In this document: piece by piece, positions 33,171 to 46,302 of the stretch
How the letters are laid out: each line of letters begins with the position of its first letter
Numbering within the stretch: the first letter of the stretch is position 1
NCBI GenBank assembly: GCA_951217055.1
Contig: OX578284.1
Coordinates: 21,945,187 to 22,009,186, forward strand
DNA: 64,000 nt
Source: Gerris lacustris
Lineage: Eukaryota > Arthropoda > Insecta > Hemiptera > Gerridae
Direction of reading: 5' to 3'
Translations under genes and position numbers: made by a program
The notes under the pieces: generated by a model
Database searches by the model: none
The model's input: the letters and a program-made list of their open reading frames with translations, nothing else
What the model was told of the DNA's origin: nothing

Positions 33171-35630
33171 TCGTAAGTAGATCATGGATACCCATATTCC
33201 ACTTGAGGAAATTAAGGACCAAATCAATTCCATTTGATAATTATTATTATCGGCTCTCAATTATAATCCTGCACATTCTATATCGTAGAATTCCGGGACT
33301 AGTTTAATTGCAGTTAATGCGGTTTCCGTCCAATTTGAGTATGAAATTGTGTGAATTGTGAATTCGACATTTAGAACTCATTGCTGAATTATTCTCAAGG
33401 GAGTTGTTTATGATGGCTCTCTGCCTTTAATCTTCCGGAATATATTCTGATAAAATTGTTGTTTGAAGACTAAGCTATCATTTCATTTTTTCTTCTCTAT
33501 ACTTTTTAATGAAAATAATATTTATAATTTATCTAATAAAAGACTGAGGGATATATTAGGACAACGCCCGATTGATATAGAATATAGAAAGAAGAGATAG
33601 GAACTGGAAGTCGATAGGTTACACGTTGATAAAGGAAATATGAAAATTGACGAGAAAATTAAATGGAATCCATGAGGAAATGAAACCTATAAATGAGGAC
33701 CTCCGAAATATGGAATCCACGAGGAAAAAGAAAAAATAAGGACCTCCGAAATACGAAGGTGAAGAGTAAAGAGAGAAGCTGGGAAGAGATAGGGGCAGAT
33801 AACAACACTTGCCAGAGATCGGGAACGTTGGACATTCGTGGCAACTCAATATTCTACCTGAGGAAATAGAGGATCTATAATAAGCCAAGTCAAATCAGTA
33901 ATTATTATTATCGTTCCACTAAGTAATGAAGTGGAGTTAAGAATATTTATCTTTCTATTATACTTGTTAATTTGCATTCTATTCTTTAACAAGTCATAAT
34001 ATAAGCCTTCATTACATGTCTTTTATTTTCATGCGGGTAAAAACATTTTGACTTAACAATTTATGTCAATTCATAAATGGAAATTAAACACTGCATAAAA
34101 AGGAGGTTAAATTATCATTTTTTACATTCAAAACATTGCAGTTTCCTGAATAATCAATTATCTCAAATCTTAACTCCTTTCTTGGCTATAAGCTTTTTTT
34201 GTTTACCAAACATTTGGTCAAATTAAATGGGATTTCCATAGATTATATTTACTGATAATAATATATGTTCGTTTATACTTACACCTTGTATTAGCTGTTT
34301 TAGTTAGTGACTCTATTTACTCCCTCTTCGATCGCGACGAATTTCTATTCATGATTACGTGTAAAAAAATAATAGTCATTGTAATTACTTCTGTAAAAAT
34401 GTCTACATATTTATCGTTGTTTTAAATACGATGACCCTGGGAGCCTTAACACGTTTTCAACCAATTTTTAGCGCCCTCTTAAGTAAGGCATAACAACTAT
34501 ATTACTAATTTACTCACAACTCTATAGCTTTGGGTCGATCTTTTACTTTTACGTAATATTTAATTATTCCAAGCATCTGTTTACGTTATCTTTAGTGACG
34601 TAATTAGTATTTCATATTATGATTTTTCAAGACTAATTTATATTTGATATTAATTTTAATGATTCCAAAGCAACTAATTATGTATTAAAATGTTCAAGTT
34701 TTTTTTTGTTTTGTTTTTATTTTATCGAAAAACAGTTAATTTTGATTAAAGGCTGAAAGTCCATTAAAAAATTAATTATGCATATTTGACAAAGTAGAAA
34801 TTAATTTTCGTCTCGATGTAACACCTTTGTAAGATGCTTATAAAATATTACTTTTTTTTATTTTTTTAAGTTTAAAGTAAAAGGAAAGATGAGAATTATT
34901 TGAAATCCAGCATTTTTTCAGGCCAGTTTCGTGACTTGGTCTTACGAAGAGGGGCTTTTAACGATAACTATAAATGCTGGCACAGCTTATCGTAAAATAT
35001 TAACTGGTTTTTTTTTTCTCTCTTTTATACTTTTTTTTTAAACATGAGAAGTTTTTAAAACGAAATGATATATTTTTATATACGTAACAAAGTGAATGTT
35101 TATTTTTAATCCTTGTTTATGATTGTATTCAACTTTTCTTATATAGAAGTATAAATTAATCGAAATTTACTTAAATAAGTTTAGAATATTATCATGTTAA
35201 CATTTAAGATATTTTAAAACTTTTTTTTTTATTTAATTTTATGATTTTCCTTGTTTCAAATACCATTCACGAGTCTCGAGTAAACTTAGTTAGTAATTCT
35301 GGCGACCAAATGCTGAACTAAAGATGATAATATTGAGAATCGGCGGATTAGTTACGCACTTGGTCGGTTAAGTTATTCTACTGACAGATCTAATTTTGTT
35401 ATTTCTAGTTGTTTACTTTACTCTATATTTTCTCTGGATCTGCAGTCCAATATAGACCCTAAAACCCCCGAACCTTTTTCTTGCATAGATCTTATACGAT
35501 CTTCCAGTTTACTTCACCCAAAGTCCGCAGGTCCCTCGTAGTTTCATCCAAGCATCAACCTGTCAGTTAAGCTAGGGCCACACTTATGCCCGGCTTGGTC
35601 CAACAATAATTTCCTTTTGCCTTCCCCTGC
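33171..35630. other. no gene; weak local duplication
   Basis: The phrases CCTGAGGAAATAGAGGAT (33857) and CTTGAGGAAATTAAGGAC (33203), each followed by AATTATTATTATCG, show an old direct duplication about 650 bp apart. The purine-rich text at 33580-33830 produces open frames on the minus strand that I do not consider genes. The remainder is A+T-rich. Confidence 0.45.
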
Positions 35631-35639
35631 TGCAATTAA

Positions 35640-36200
35640 ACCAGTGACCTGGCCACACACTGGCCTAGCCTGGCCCCAGTGTTACTTGAAAAGGAAGGTG
35701 GCTGCTTTAATTTTGGGTTGGGTATTGGAAGGTTCCCTCATTCTCTTCGACCAACCTTCCAATACACAATACTTTCCAGCCTCCAATATTTGAAGATCAT
35801 TGCCAATGGTAGAGCGGCTACACTACTTGTGGACTAACCTTGCAGCCTGGCCTAGTGTTACTTGAAAAGTAAGGCGGCTGCTTTAATTTGGGGTTGTGTA
35901 TTGGAAGGTTCCCTCATTCTCTTCGACCAACCTTCCAATACACAATACCCTCCAGCCTCCAATATTTGACGATCATTGCCAATGGAAGAGTGCCTACACT
36001 ACTTGTGGACTAACCTTGCAGCCTGGCCTAGTGTTACTTGAGGAAGGCGGCTGCTTTGATTTGGGGTTGGGTATTGGAAGGTCCCAGGTCCCCTCATTCT
36101 CTTCGACCAACCTTCCAATACCCTCCAGCCTCCAATATCTGGAAATCATTGCCGATGGTAGATCGGCTAAAATACTCGTCCTAACCTTGGAAGGTATTTG
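35640..36200 (+). repeat. about 175 bp tandem triplication
   Basis: TTGGAAGG at 35725, 35901 and 36073 marks three units, each starting near CTAGTGTTACTTGA, passing GGCTGCTTT and TTGGAAGGTTCCCTCATTCT, then ACCAACCTTCCAATAC (complement of the earlier box) and CCAGCCTCCAATAT. Each unit therefore contains its own short palindrome TTGGAAGGT/ACCTTCCAA. The G+C content is higher than the flanks. The open frame 35896-36354 runs through it and has no recognised domain. Confidence 0.8.
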
Positions 36201-37990
36201 GCAAAGCATAAGTGGGTCCTCAGCTTTAGCCTTTTCTTCTACTTACATAAGTAATCTTGTTGATCCTGCTTTTATGGGCCCTATATTTATGAGTCCTATA
36301 TCCACACTAGATTCTATTGGTTTTGATGAACCTGTCGATATCTTCATAATTTAAAATGTTTTTTATCTTTCTATATCTTCGGATTCTCCAATCTATTGGC
36401 TCTCAACTTAAGTTTCACATAATTCTTCTAATTACGAGTAGGTAGTTTCCTTTCGAAGATCGAGTTATAGTTTCTTTCGAAGAGCCCACAGTTGGTCCCA
36501 TAATAATTTCATTTTCTGCACGAACTTTTAATATTGGATAAAAATAAATATGACTGCTGGAAATCGAAACCGGTCCATTCAACCTCACTTTAAATTCCCA
36601 TTTGACCATTCGTTCATTTGCTAAGACGCGAAGTAGCTATATGCCACACTAAACCCTTGACCTGATGGCACTGTATACTTAGCTTTGTTTAAAATTGGAA
36701 CCCAGGAGTATTGCCGAAGTCGGTACATTCTGGTTCTAGCTCTCCGGCTCTCCACGACAATTAATCAAACTAAAAACAAAATAAGTACTAGCGAATTTCT
36801 AGTGTTTTTTTTTTTGTGTCTATGTTATTAAACACTGACTGTAAATGACACAAAACAACAACACTGGTGCACTCCTTAAAATGCCATAAATTCCTGGTCG
36901 AGGTTTTGTTGGCAGACGTTTTTACTATTTCATTATGATCAAGAGCACCCAATAAACTTTTAATTCAATGTTTACAACTGATTATTTTTATTAATTAAAA
37001 AATGTTTTTTGTGTCTTTCAAACCAACGATAAATGGTTATTCATTGTTTTTTATTCAAAAAATTGTATTTTAAATATTTTTAGGGAGATAATTTTAAGAC
37101 TTATTACATAATCTCAATTAGTTTTAAAAGAAACCAAACATAGTCATTAAAAGTTATTGCACAAACACCTATTACTAATACTTAATTATGTCTCGAGAAA
37201 ACAACTTAATTGAAAATCATACTCGTTAATTATTATACAATATACAGTTTTTTTCTGATTAATTGCTACAGTTTAATTACTTTTAAATGTCAGTTCTTTA
37301 AAAAACGAAGCGAGGGAATAGATAAGATTTCGACTATAAAAGCTATACTTTATTACTTGGACAATAAATCACCAATCATGATAAGCTAAAGACTACTTTG
37401 GCTATATAACGAGTACTCTCCAATAAGTGTTACATGTTTTTTAAAACGTTTAAAGAAACAGAGTTCCAGTTACCTACGTTATTTAACAATTATATATATT
37501 ATTTTTTTTTTAAATTGACTGATTGTATAACTATATACTTTTTAGGTTTTTGTGCATCAAATTATATTAATTTAATTTCACCTTCAAACTCAAAGTGAAT
37601 TAAGTTAAGTGGGTAAATTGAAACGAAAATAAGATACATATATATATTTATATATACGTACGTATATTTAATTTTAATGTGCGTAAACGTAATAATAATG
37701 GGTTATAACTTAAAAAATATACAGTTTTCTACAAGAAAGAACGAAAAATAACTTATATAATGGTCTTGTCGTTGTAATTAAGCTGAAGGAATTTTGTAAA
37801 ACAGTGACAATGTTATAGCTAACTTTCAAATATCAAACTATAACAAATGTTCAGGTTGTAACAACTAACAAAGATCAAAACTATATAAAGTAATGTACAA
37901 GTTTTATATATTTAAAAACTATAAAATAATTTGCAGTTTATAAAAATCAAAACTAAAAAATCCTTATGGATCAAATGTAGAAAAGCGATC
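36201..37990. other. no gene; A+T-rich DNA
   Basis: No coding region or repeat boundary is supported. Confidence 0.5.
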
Positions 37991-38007
37991 TCAGTGCTTG
38001 AGTCAAG

Positions 38008-38170
38008 AGTTGGCTATTAGTTAGTGGTTCTTGGCTATTGGAGATTCCTATATGCTAGCGCTAACTTATATTACACAGTGTCTATTTCCGCAGTGGTCAC
38101 CGTAATGATACGACCTCGTCCACACTATCTATATCTTTTCCGTGTATCCTTTCATTTGTCAGGCAATTAA
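38008..38170 (+). repeat. direct repeat partner of 39130-39250
   Basis: TTCTTGGCTATTGGAGATTC, TATGCTAGC, TTCCGCAGTG and CTTTTCCGTG occur in the same order in both blocks. A second matching piece, CTCATTTAAGTTTGTTTAG, follows each block (38462 and 39608). A segment of roughly 0.5 kb was duplicated, and the MITE at 38304-38753 sits next to or inside the first copy. Confidence 0.6.
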
Positions 38171-38303
38171 ATATGTTGCTGTTAAATATACTTGTTGCAA
38201 GTAACAAAATAAAACATGATCGACAAACGAGAATATCAACTCTCATCTCTAATATTCGGTTCAATGTAGTTCAGTCAGAGCTTTTGTTGAAAGAGAGACA
38301 ATA

Positions 38304-38753
38304 ATACAGGAGATAGGGTGCAAAAAAAGTGTCATACTAACTTCAAGCTTGAATTTTGTGTATAAGTAAATCTTTTGTGGTGTCTTTTAGGAATATGTGG
38401 TCGGCTAAATTCGTCTGCGGGTCATAGCTTGATTATAGTTCAACATATCAACATCTAACTCTCATTTAAGTTTGTTTAGAATAAAAGTGAAACCAAATCA
38501 AAGTGATCACCTATGAAGTGATAAACTACCCATCAACTTGAATTTTTGGTCTACTAACTAATTTTGTACTCAGGATCGTGAAAATCCGCCTCTTTACCAG
38601 TTTGTTTTTTCAAATGCCTATTGCCAAGCCATATCCTGTTGACGAATTTAGTCTACCACATATTCTTAAAAGACACCAAAAGATTTACTTGTGCACAAAA
38701 TTCTAGCTTGATGTTAGTCAGACACACTTTTTTTGCACTCTTATCTCCTGGAC
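38304..38753. mobile_element. foldback MITE, copy 2 (TIR GTCCAG)
   Basis: This matches 16993-17517: GAGATAGGGTGCAAAAAAAG at the left and its complement CTTTTTTTGCACTCTTATCTC at the right, with the shared internal phrases AATTTTGTGTATA, CGGGTCATAGCTTGA and AGTGATAAACT. The left tip is mutated (ATACAGG for GTCCAGG). Confidence 0.7.
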
Positions 38754-39129
38754 TTCAACATTTTAAATAATCACGAAGTAGTACTACTATTTTTCATTTT
38801 CAGTTTAAAGATGTTTTTAAATGCATTAGCCACTTGTGATACGCGGATTTGATTGCAATATATGGGTGAAAACGGTCAAAATTCCATTTTTAACCTATAT
38901 TAAAAAAAAATGTAGCCTGTATTAAATGCGGTGTAAATTATGATTGCGATATTTTTTCGTTTTCCAACAAAAGTCCTGTATCTTTAGTGTTGGCTCGTGT
39001 AAAGTGAACACCGCGTCACTCTGTCAAGAAGTTGATTGCTACATGATACGTTTATACGCCACTAAAAGTAAGTCGAGAAGGTCGTGGAGGTGGATATATT
39101 TTCATTAATAGACAGAGTTATGGAGAAGG

Positions 39130-39250
39130 TGAGCTATTAGTTTCTGCTTCTTGGCTACTGTGGAGATTTCTATGCTAGCTTAAAGTATCCGATTCCGCAG
39201 TGATACAGCGTCAGCGTCATCCAAACTGTCCCCATCTTTTCCGTGAATCA
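39130..39250 (+). repeat. direct repeat partner of 38008-38170
   Basis: See the first copy: same order of CTTCTTGGCTACTG, TATGCTAGC, ATTCCGCAGTG and TCTTTTCCGTG, with small deletions. Confidence 0.6.
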
Positions 39251-39649
39251 TCCTCGATAGGTCGCTCAAATACCGACTCTTGGTGGAAACAGTTCGATCC
39301 AATCTTTGGATCATTTTGATACACTCGTGCGGTACAAGTAAATTGAACGCGTATCCTATAATACGTGGATTTGATACAAGTGTGGACTCAGCTTAAGTGT
39401 TACATACTGTCGCCAACATTAAATATTAACCTTTTGTCTTGCTTTTAGGTAGTAGGAAATTGGAGAAAATGAATCAAGTCCAAAGCAATACCTTTTTGTT
39501 TGTGCTATTTATCACCTTCGGCTAGCACCAAAGTAACTTTTAACACTTCTTTTTTAAAATATGCCGACCCTGAATGTGTTTTGTGTTAATCCAGATCAAC
39601 ATCTACCTCTCATTTAAGTTTGTTTAGGATAAACTTGATTCGGATAACT

Positions 39650-41730
39650 AAGTTTTTTTTATTATAAATAAATTAAAAATTTCATTTATTAATTATAATC
39701 TGATTATTCTTAACTAACAGGCATTTTTTTTTTTGTGTGCTTTAATTTAATCTTTTTAAGAAAATATTTGTATTTACTTTTCCTCCCGGCAAGTTTCATT
39801 TCTTTTAGATGAGAAAACACGTCATTTAAGATTTACCGAGGGGATAATCGTAATTTGATGAATTTCACTGTTGGTAAGCCAGAAGGAGGGTGCTGTATGC
39901 CACCCCCCACCCCACTGAAATAATGAGATCAATACTAATTGCATTGTGCTTCTCCCTCCCCCACACCACCTCTTCGTCTCTTGCCTTGCTCCTCGGGAGC
40001 ATTTTGGCTGTTCATCAATTTGTTACTGTCACGCGGTTCTAGCGAAGAGGGTAAAGTATCTCACTGGGATGGGAGGACTCAAATAAATTGCTTGATAGAC
40101 CCAATTTGCTTTCTACCTTTAATTATAATGTTTCGGGCCTTCAGGAAATTTTCCACGGGGAGTAACACGTTGAATTCACTTACTCTTTTTGTTGCTTGTG
40201 TTCGTACAGAACATCTCACTTTATCCGTTTACCTCTACAAATTTCAACCCCCCCCCCCCCCCTTCCCACCTTTTTCAACTTAAATATTTCATTAAATTGA
40301 TTGGATTTCGCGCTTGTTGTTTAATTGAATTTTCGGAAGCTTTCTCTCTCTTTCTCGTAACCCTACTTCCCTGTTAATTCCAGCAGCGGGATTACCTGGA
40401 TAACAGCTATTTGCTCTCTAACATTCGAACCCTTTTAAAACTTTTAGTTTTAAAAAATAAAATCCTTTTTTTTTTTTGCTACATATAAAATCAAATTTCA
40501 CTAGGTGAGAATGAAAACTAAACATTCTGTAATTTTTATTTTAATATTTAAAACTTACATAACAATTAGACTAACCGCGTTCACTACATATTTTTTGATC
40601 GGCCCATAGTTTTAATTGGTTGCTTAATTAGTACGAAGATTATATTAAGCAAATGTCGATTATACTCACATTGGACAGTCTGCGTACCAACACCCAATAA
40701 AATGGTTTAGTTAGCCTGGTGTGTGCGGATGAACCCAATCAGACTAAACTATCCGGCCGTTCAAAAGTCTGTAGTGTGTGGCGTTCGGTGAGTCTTAAAT
40801 TTATTATAATATCAAAACAAATTTACAATTTATTTTCTTTTTTGGGTCTTTCAGTATCTACTTATAGTTTCTTAAATGTTAAATTTTGGAGAGGAATTCC
40901 TTTTTATCTTACAACTTAATTCAATTCTTCTCCTAATCTGACATTCTATATTATATTTTCACATATTTATATATCTTAGAAGATATTTTTCCTGAAACAC
41001 AAGTCAAATTAATTGGGTTCAAGCTCATAAATATGTTCCTCCCTAATGATGAAATCGGTAATTATTTTGTACTGTTCCTGTAATACATATTATATCCATC
41101 GGATTATATTATATTATATATATTATAATATATATATTGCTGCTTTGTCAATCAAAACGTAAAAAAACATATTCAAATTCCAATTTCACAGATTTGTGAC
41201 ATTATTTTATTTAGAAAATTAAATATGAATTTATTTTGGAAAAGCTTTTAATTTATCTTTTAGCTTTTTATTTATTTATCTTTATTTATTAGGATTAGAT
41301 TCTTCTAAAACGATAAATTTCCTCTTCTTCTTGTCGCAATATCCAAATTATCTTATTGCCTCACACTTGTTTTTTGCGTCTACTGCGTTTAACACATTTT
41401 AAACGATTCTTAATTTTATATCATACAGTTCATTCTAATGGCCATTTTATGGCTTTGCGTGTCTTAATAATTAATTGCTTAATGCCATTATTTTCTGTCT
41501 TCTTCAATTTTTTTTTTCAAAAGTTTATTTTTCGCATCAATTTATAAAACCCTCTTATCATAATATAGAACTGCAATTAATTTCAATCGCCGCACGTTTA
41601 AACTAGAATTCATTTTAAGAAAACCTGTTTTAGAACAAAACATGCTATCAGCTTTTAAAATTCCTTCTTTAAGACAATTTTATAATATATATACATATAT
41701 AGCATATAGACTATGCACGTGCTCCTTCTT
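39650..41730. other. no gene seen
   Basis: C-rich tracts near 39900 and 40248-40263 create proline-rich open frames that are not supported as genes. Text at 40690-40790 is more balanced in composition but shows no domain. Confidence 0.45.
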
Positions 41731-41734
41731 CTTC

Positions 41735-41765
<31 letters not shown>

Positions 41766-42009
41766 TCCCTCACTCTCTCTCTCTCTCTCTCCCTCTCTCT
41801 CTCTCTCTCCTTCACTCTCTCTCCCTCTCTCTCTCTCTCCTTCTCTCCCTCTCTCTCTCTCTCCTTCACTCTCTCTCCCTCTCTCTCTCTCTCCTTCTCT
41901 CACTCTCTCTCACTCTCTCTTTCTCTTTGTCTCTCTCTCTCTCTCTCTCTCTCTCTGCACCTCTCTCTTTCTCTCCCTCACTCTCTCTCTCTCTTTCTCT
42001 CTCTCTCTA
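41731..42009 (+). repeat. CT microsatellite, interrupted
   Basis: Nearly 280 bp of CTCTCT with periodic CCCT, TCACT and CCTT interruptions. The serine/leucine-rich open frames on the plus strand and arginine/glutamate-rich ones on the minus strand come only from this repeat. Confidence 0.95.
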
Positions 42010-42550
42010 ACATAATGAATATTTCGTAAACGAAGGCTTTCCGGAGGCATGTTTATAGTAACTTTTTGTTCAGCGTCAAATTACCTATAAGAACCCTAAG
42101 AGTTATGGTTTCGTTTGGAGACACTATTTTTGCATTTTTACAAGAATTGGTTGTGATCCAGTCCGAATAATTTCACGCCTAGTAACATTCAATCCACCAT
42201 AATTCAAAAACTAGTTCGTTGATCTTAAACTCTAATTATACTATTCAAAAGGTTATGAAACCCAGTTCTTTTCCTGAATTCGCCACATTTCTGACATCCC
42301 TCAATTAAGATTAGAAAGCTCTGGAATTTCATGGTCGAATTTTCAAAATTTGTAAATTTTACAATGACAGGACTAAGATGCTTAGCCGCTGATAATTTGA
42401 AAATCAATGAGTGGTTCTAAAAGGGTTTTTTATGCTCTTTAAAAATGTTCCCTATCCCAATTTCTATATATCTCACCAGAATCCACCAGTTTCATTATGA
42501 AATTTTATCGCGGGTCACTCTATATAATATAATAATATTACTAGGCATCG
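42010..42550. other. no gene seen
   Basis: No coding region or repeat boundary is supported. Confidence 0.45.
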
Positions 42551-42555
42551 CGTGG

Positions 42556-44089
42556 CTCTATCATTGAAGCGAGCGTATTGCAATAAAATACTGAATATTG
42601 AAATTTGTTAATCACGATGAATGTCTGTAGTTGAAGATAAGTGGAAGAGGGTAGTAAGGGGAAGAGTGGGGGTACTCGGTACAAAGCTTTACTTCATAAC
42701 AAACCTACACACAAAACGACTATAAGAATCTTAACCACCCGGAATCGCTTTTAAACTAATATTATAAATGTATCACTTCATTACACAAATACTACTGCAT
42801 GTATCAAGTTGAAATTTTACATACTTGTTTCAATTGTACTTTAGACGATGTACATGAAGTTTTATTAAGATCGTTACGTTAGAACGTAAGATATCGGTAA
42901 AAAGGTTGTTTTCTCTATTTTAAACGTTTAGGTCCGCTTTAATAGTTTTAGCGATCTTTATTAATTCATAGCAGTGTCGTTGTTGGTTTTACTAAAAAAT
43001 GTTATTTGAAAAAAATGTTCGTCTCATCGAATAGGTGATGATAGAATTTTTTCCCGTCCTGAAATTCCAATTTTTAATTTGAAGCTCACGTTTACGCGAG
43101 CATTGCGCGCGAACTCTTGGACGGATCACGCTGTCCAACAAACTTAGCCTGAGTATTAGTAAGAAGATCATGTATGCCAAATTTCAACTGAATCGGTCAA
43201 CTTTTACTCAAGTTATCGTCACACGCGTAAACGTTACTGACAGGCAGACAGACAGACAGACAGACAGACAAGATGCATATTTTGTTGAATGTAAGAAGCT
43301 CGCTTACGCTCTATCATTGAAGCGAGCGTATAGTAATAAATATGTATTGAATATTGAAAAAAAAGATTATTGTGAATCGTGATGAGTTGATAGATAATGG
43401 TTCTGGTAGTAGTGCAGCGGCTAGTAGTAAGGGAACCACCCCGCATTCTTACTATTCCTCTAACCACACATCTCTATTTCAATATTTATAATTTGTATCT
43501 CTTTGTTACAAACAAACTACTGCATGTATCAAATTGAAATTTTGCATACCTGTTTCAATTGTGCATTAGATGGTGTATATGAAGTTTTATTAACATCGTT
43601 ACGTTAGAACGTAAGATATCGGTAAAAAGGTTGTTTTCTCTATTATAAACGTTTAGGCCCGCTTTAATAGTTTTAGCGATCTATATTAATTCATAGCGGT
43701 GTCGCTGTTGGTTTTACTAAAAAATGTTATTTGTAAAAAATGTTCGTCTCATCGAATAGATGATGATAGAATCTTTTCCCGTCCTGAAATTCCAATTTAA
43801 TTTTTGAACCTCTCGTTTATGCGAGCGTTGCGCGCGAACTCTTGGACGGATCACGCTGTCCAACGAACTTAGCCTGAGTATTAGTAAAAGGATCATGTAT
43901 ACCAAATTTCAACTAAATTGGTCAACTTTTACTCAAGTTATCGTCACACGCGTGAACGTTACTGACAGACAGACACGGAGCATATTTCGTTGAATGTAGG
44001 AAGCTCGCTGCGCTCGCTTCAATTATTTAAACCTTGGAAACTAGAGTTTTCTAGCGGAACTAGTTATCAACACACGCGTGAACGTTACT

Positions 44090-44145
<56 letters not shown>

Positions 44146-44200
44146 CGGAGCATATTTCGTTGAATGTAGGAAGCTCGCTACGCTCGCTTCAAATATGCAC
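42556..44200 (+). repeat. 0.73-0.75 kb tandem duplication ending in GACA tracts
   Basis: TTTTAGCGATCT is at 42946 and 43671, and CTCTATCATTGAAGCGAGCG at 42556 and 43309, giving a period of about 725-753 bp. Each unit passes GTTCGTCTCATCGAATAG, GTCCTGAAATTCCAATTT, GCGCGCGAACTCTTGGACGG and CAAGTTATCGTCACACGCGT, then (GACA)n at 43243-43270, 43962-43975 and 44089-44144. A third, partial unit closes the array. A more diverged copy of the 3' half is at 51095-51445. Confidence 0.82.
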
Positions 44201-44234
44201 ACACAACAGGGTGCATCGCCTTCAAATTCAGAAC

Positions 44235-44425
44235 TAAAGTGTATATTTTTCGATTTCACATCAGGGTATGATTTTTCTGAAATAGTATGTTAAATTTGAT
44301 CAAAAATCGGCCTACAAGACTACAGAAAATATACGATGTACAGACTTTTTTTTAAAAAAAAACTTTTTTTTGGACTTGCGGAAACGTGTAAATCCATAAA
44401 ACTTACAAGATCAAATTTTTGCACC
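44235..44425 (+). repeat. dispersed repeat family B, copy 2
   Basis: GGGTATGATTTTTCTGAA, AAAAATCGGCC, CTTTTTTTTGGACTTG and AACGTGTAAATCC align with the other family B copies. It directly follows the GACA array. Confidence 0.6.
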
Positions 44426-44586
44426 AACCCTCCATATTTACTACGTATATGAGGAACGTTTATGTTTGCCTTCTCAAAATAGGTTTTCTTAATAACGACG
44501 AAACATTTTGTGGTCTATTATTCGAAAAAAAAAAAAATTTATTTTCGATTGGATCGTTTCCTTTTTGAGTTACTTTTACCTCAAGT

Positions 44587-46294
44587 CAGTGGCGTAACTA
44601 GGTAAGAAGCGCCCTGGAGCAGTATCACCTTGGCTCCCCCCCCCCTCCCCTCCCCCTTTCAAAATCGGTGCAAGTCTCAAACATAATACCAAATACTTTC
44701 TAATAAAGGCTACAAATATTAACTAGAAAATGTATTTTCTACTGTTGTGTAACCTAAACATATTTCGAAATAATTGCAAAAAATAAATAAATAATTGTAC
44801 AATGTTTGTAAACGAAGCTGGCGAATCAGCCGAAACACTTGCTTGACACTTGATTGATTTATGACATAGATTAAACATTATTGTATCATCAATACGTGCT
44901 ACTTCAAATAATACTACCATTATTCATGCTTAAAGAAATATGGATCTAGTTTTGTTTCAAATTATTTTACTTGTCATTAAATTGTTTATGTAAAAAATAA
45001 TGATTGTAAAGGTTCCCATACAAGGTCAAAATGTTTGTGCAAACATGATGTTTGACGTATGTGGCCTAAATTTCCCCGACATCAGGTTTGCGCAAATGTT
45101 AGATTAAAATGTTTGATCGTGTATGGGGGCCTTAAGATTCTGAGATACAACGCTGCATCACCGGGACACTGAGACTCGACGGAAGATAAGCTCGCACTGT
45201 CCAGGGGCGCAACTAACTTACATGTCACATATTGTACTGAGATATGGCCTATGGGGATATTAAATGTATTCATTTTAGCTCCAAATTCAAATTTAATGAG
45301 GTACCTCCTAAAAAAACGTGAAAACAAATTATTTTTCGAAAACGGTTTCCACGATTTTGATTGAGCTTATAAAATGTATAGTCATTTAAATAAGAATGTA
45401 GATTACAGTTATACGTTATTTTCCCGAGAAACGTCTTGTTTTCGAGATATTTATAAATAAGTTTATTAAAAAAAAACATTTCTTAAAACAAGCTTTTATT
45501 CTTATTCTTCTCAACAAACCCGTTCATTTGATACCCATATCATGGGCGTGCTTAAAAAATAACTAGTCCGCCATCTTGGATTTAGAATGACGTCACTTAG
45601 CTTACCATACATTGTCAGCCAAACTAAACGAATCGGTTGAGCTTAACTAAAAAAAATCGGTTGAGCTTAACTGCTTTAAAATTCAGTTGCAATTCATTTG
45701 ACCCAAACATGCATATACAAACATTCCATAAAAGCTTGTAAAATTAATCTGATTTTGTTGAAAATCGAAAATATATATTTGGCATAGCAATTAAAAGATA
45801 TTGCAGGATTCAAGTACACTATCAATTTACATATTAAGAGTGTAATATATGTGATTTTTTACAATTGGACACTACAAAAAAACCCTATAAAAGTGAGCAG
45901 CACTGAGTCAGCTGTGTACAACAGATTTCAAAATTCAATATTAGGCAGTACGGAGTCTTGAAAAAAATTTGCAAGTGTTATGTGGGGAAAAAAAGTTTTG
46001 ACTCTATGTCTACTATATATATTATGACTTTAATTAAACGTTTCAATAAACACAACGCAATATTGAGTTTATTAAACATATTATTTTATCATCCTCACTT
46101 CATCTGTCCCCGAAGACCGAGAGAGAAGGGCAGGGGGGAATTTTGTAAATTATAGGGCGCATTTTGTTACGGAGGGGGGGGGGGGATTCCTTAGTTACGC
46201 CTCTGTTCGGATTTTTTTCTCTCGGCGTGGCGCCCTTTCTAAGCCGGTGCCTGGAGCAAATTGCTCCAACTGCTCCAAGGTAGTTACGCCACTG
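44587..46294. mobile_element. hAT transposon, probably non-autonomous
   Basis: The ends read CAGTGGCGTAACTA and TAGTTACGCCACTG (14 bp perfect) and are flanked by an exact 8 bp duplication CCTCAAGT at 44579-44586 and 46295-46302. CAGTGGCGTAACTA-type ends with 8 bp duplications are characteristic of a widespread hAT group. Subterminal text is rich in C-runs on the left and G-runs on the right. The open frames inside (44723-44920 and 45082-45327, both minus) show no transposase motif that I can defend, although they may be decayed pieces. Confidence 0.87.
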
Positions 46295-46302
46295 CCTCAA
46301 GT

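Noticed and set aside
35896..36354. 152-codon open frame
   Set aside because: It runs through the 175 bp triplication and shows no domain.
41642..42015. Long serine/leucine-rich open frames
   Set aside because: Translation of the CT microsatellite.
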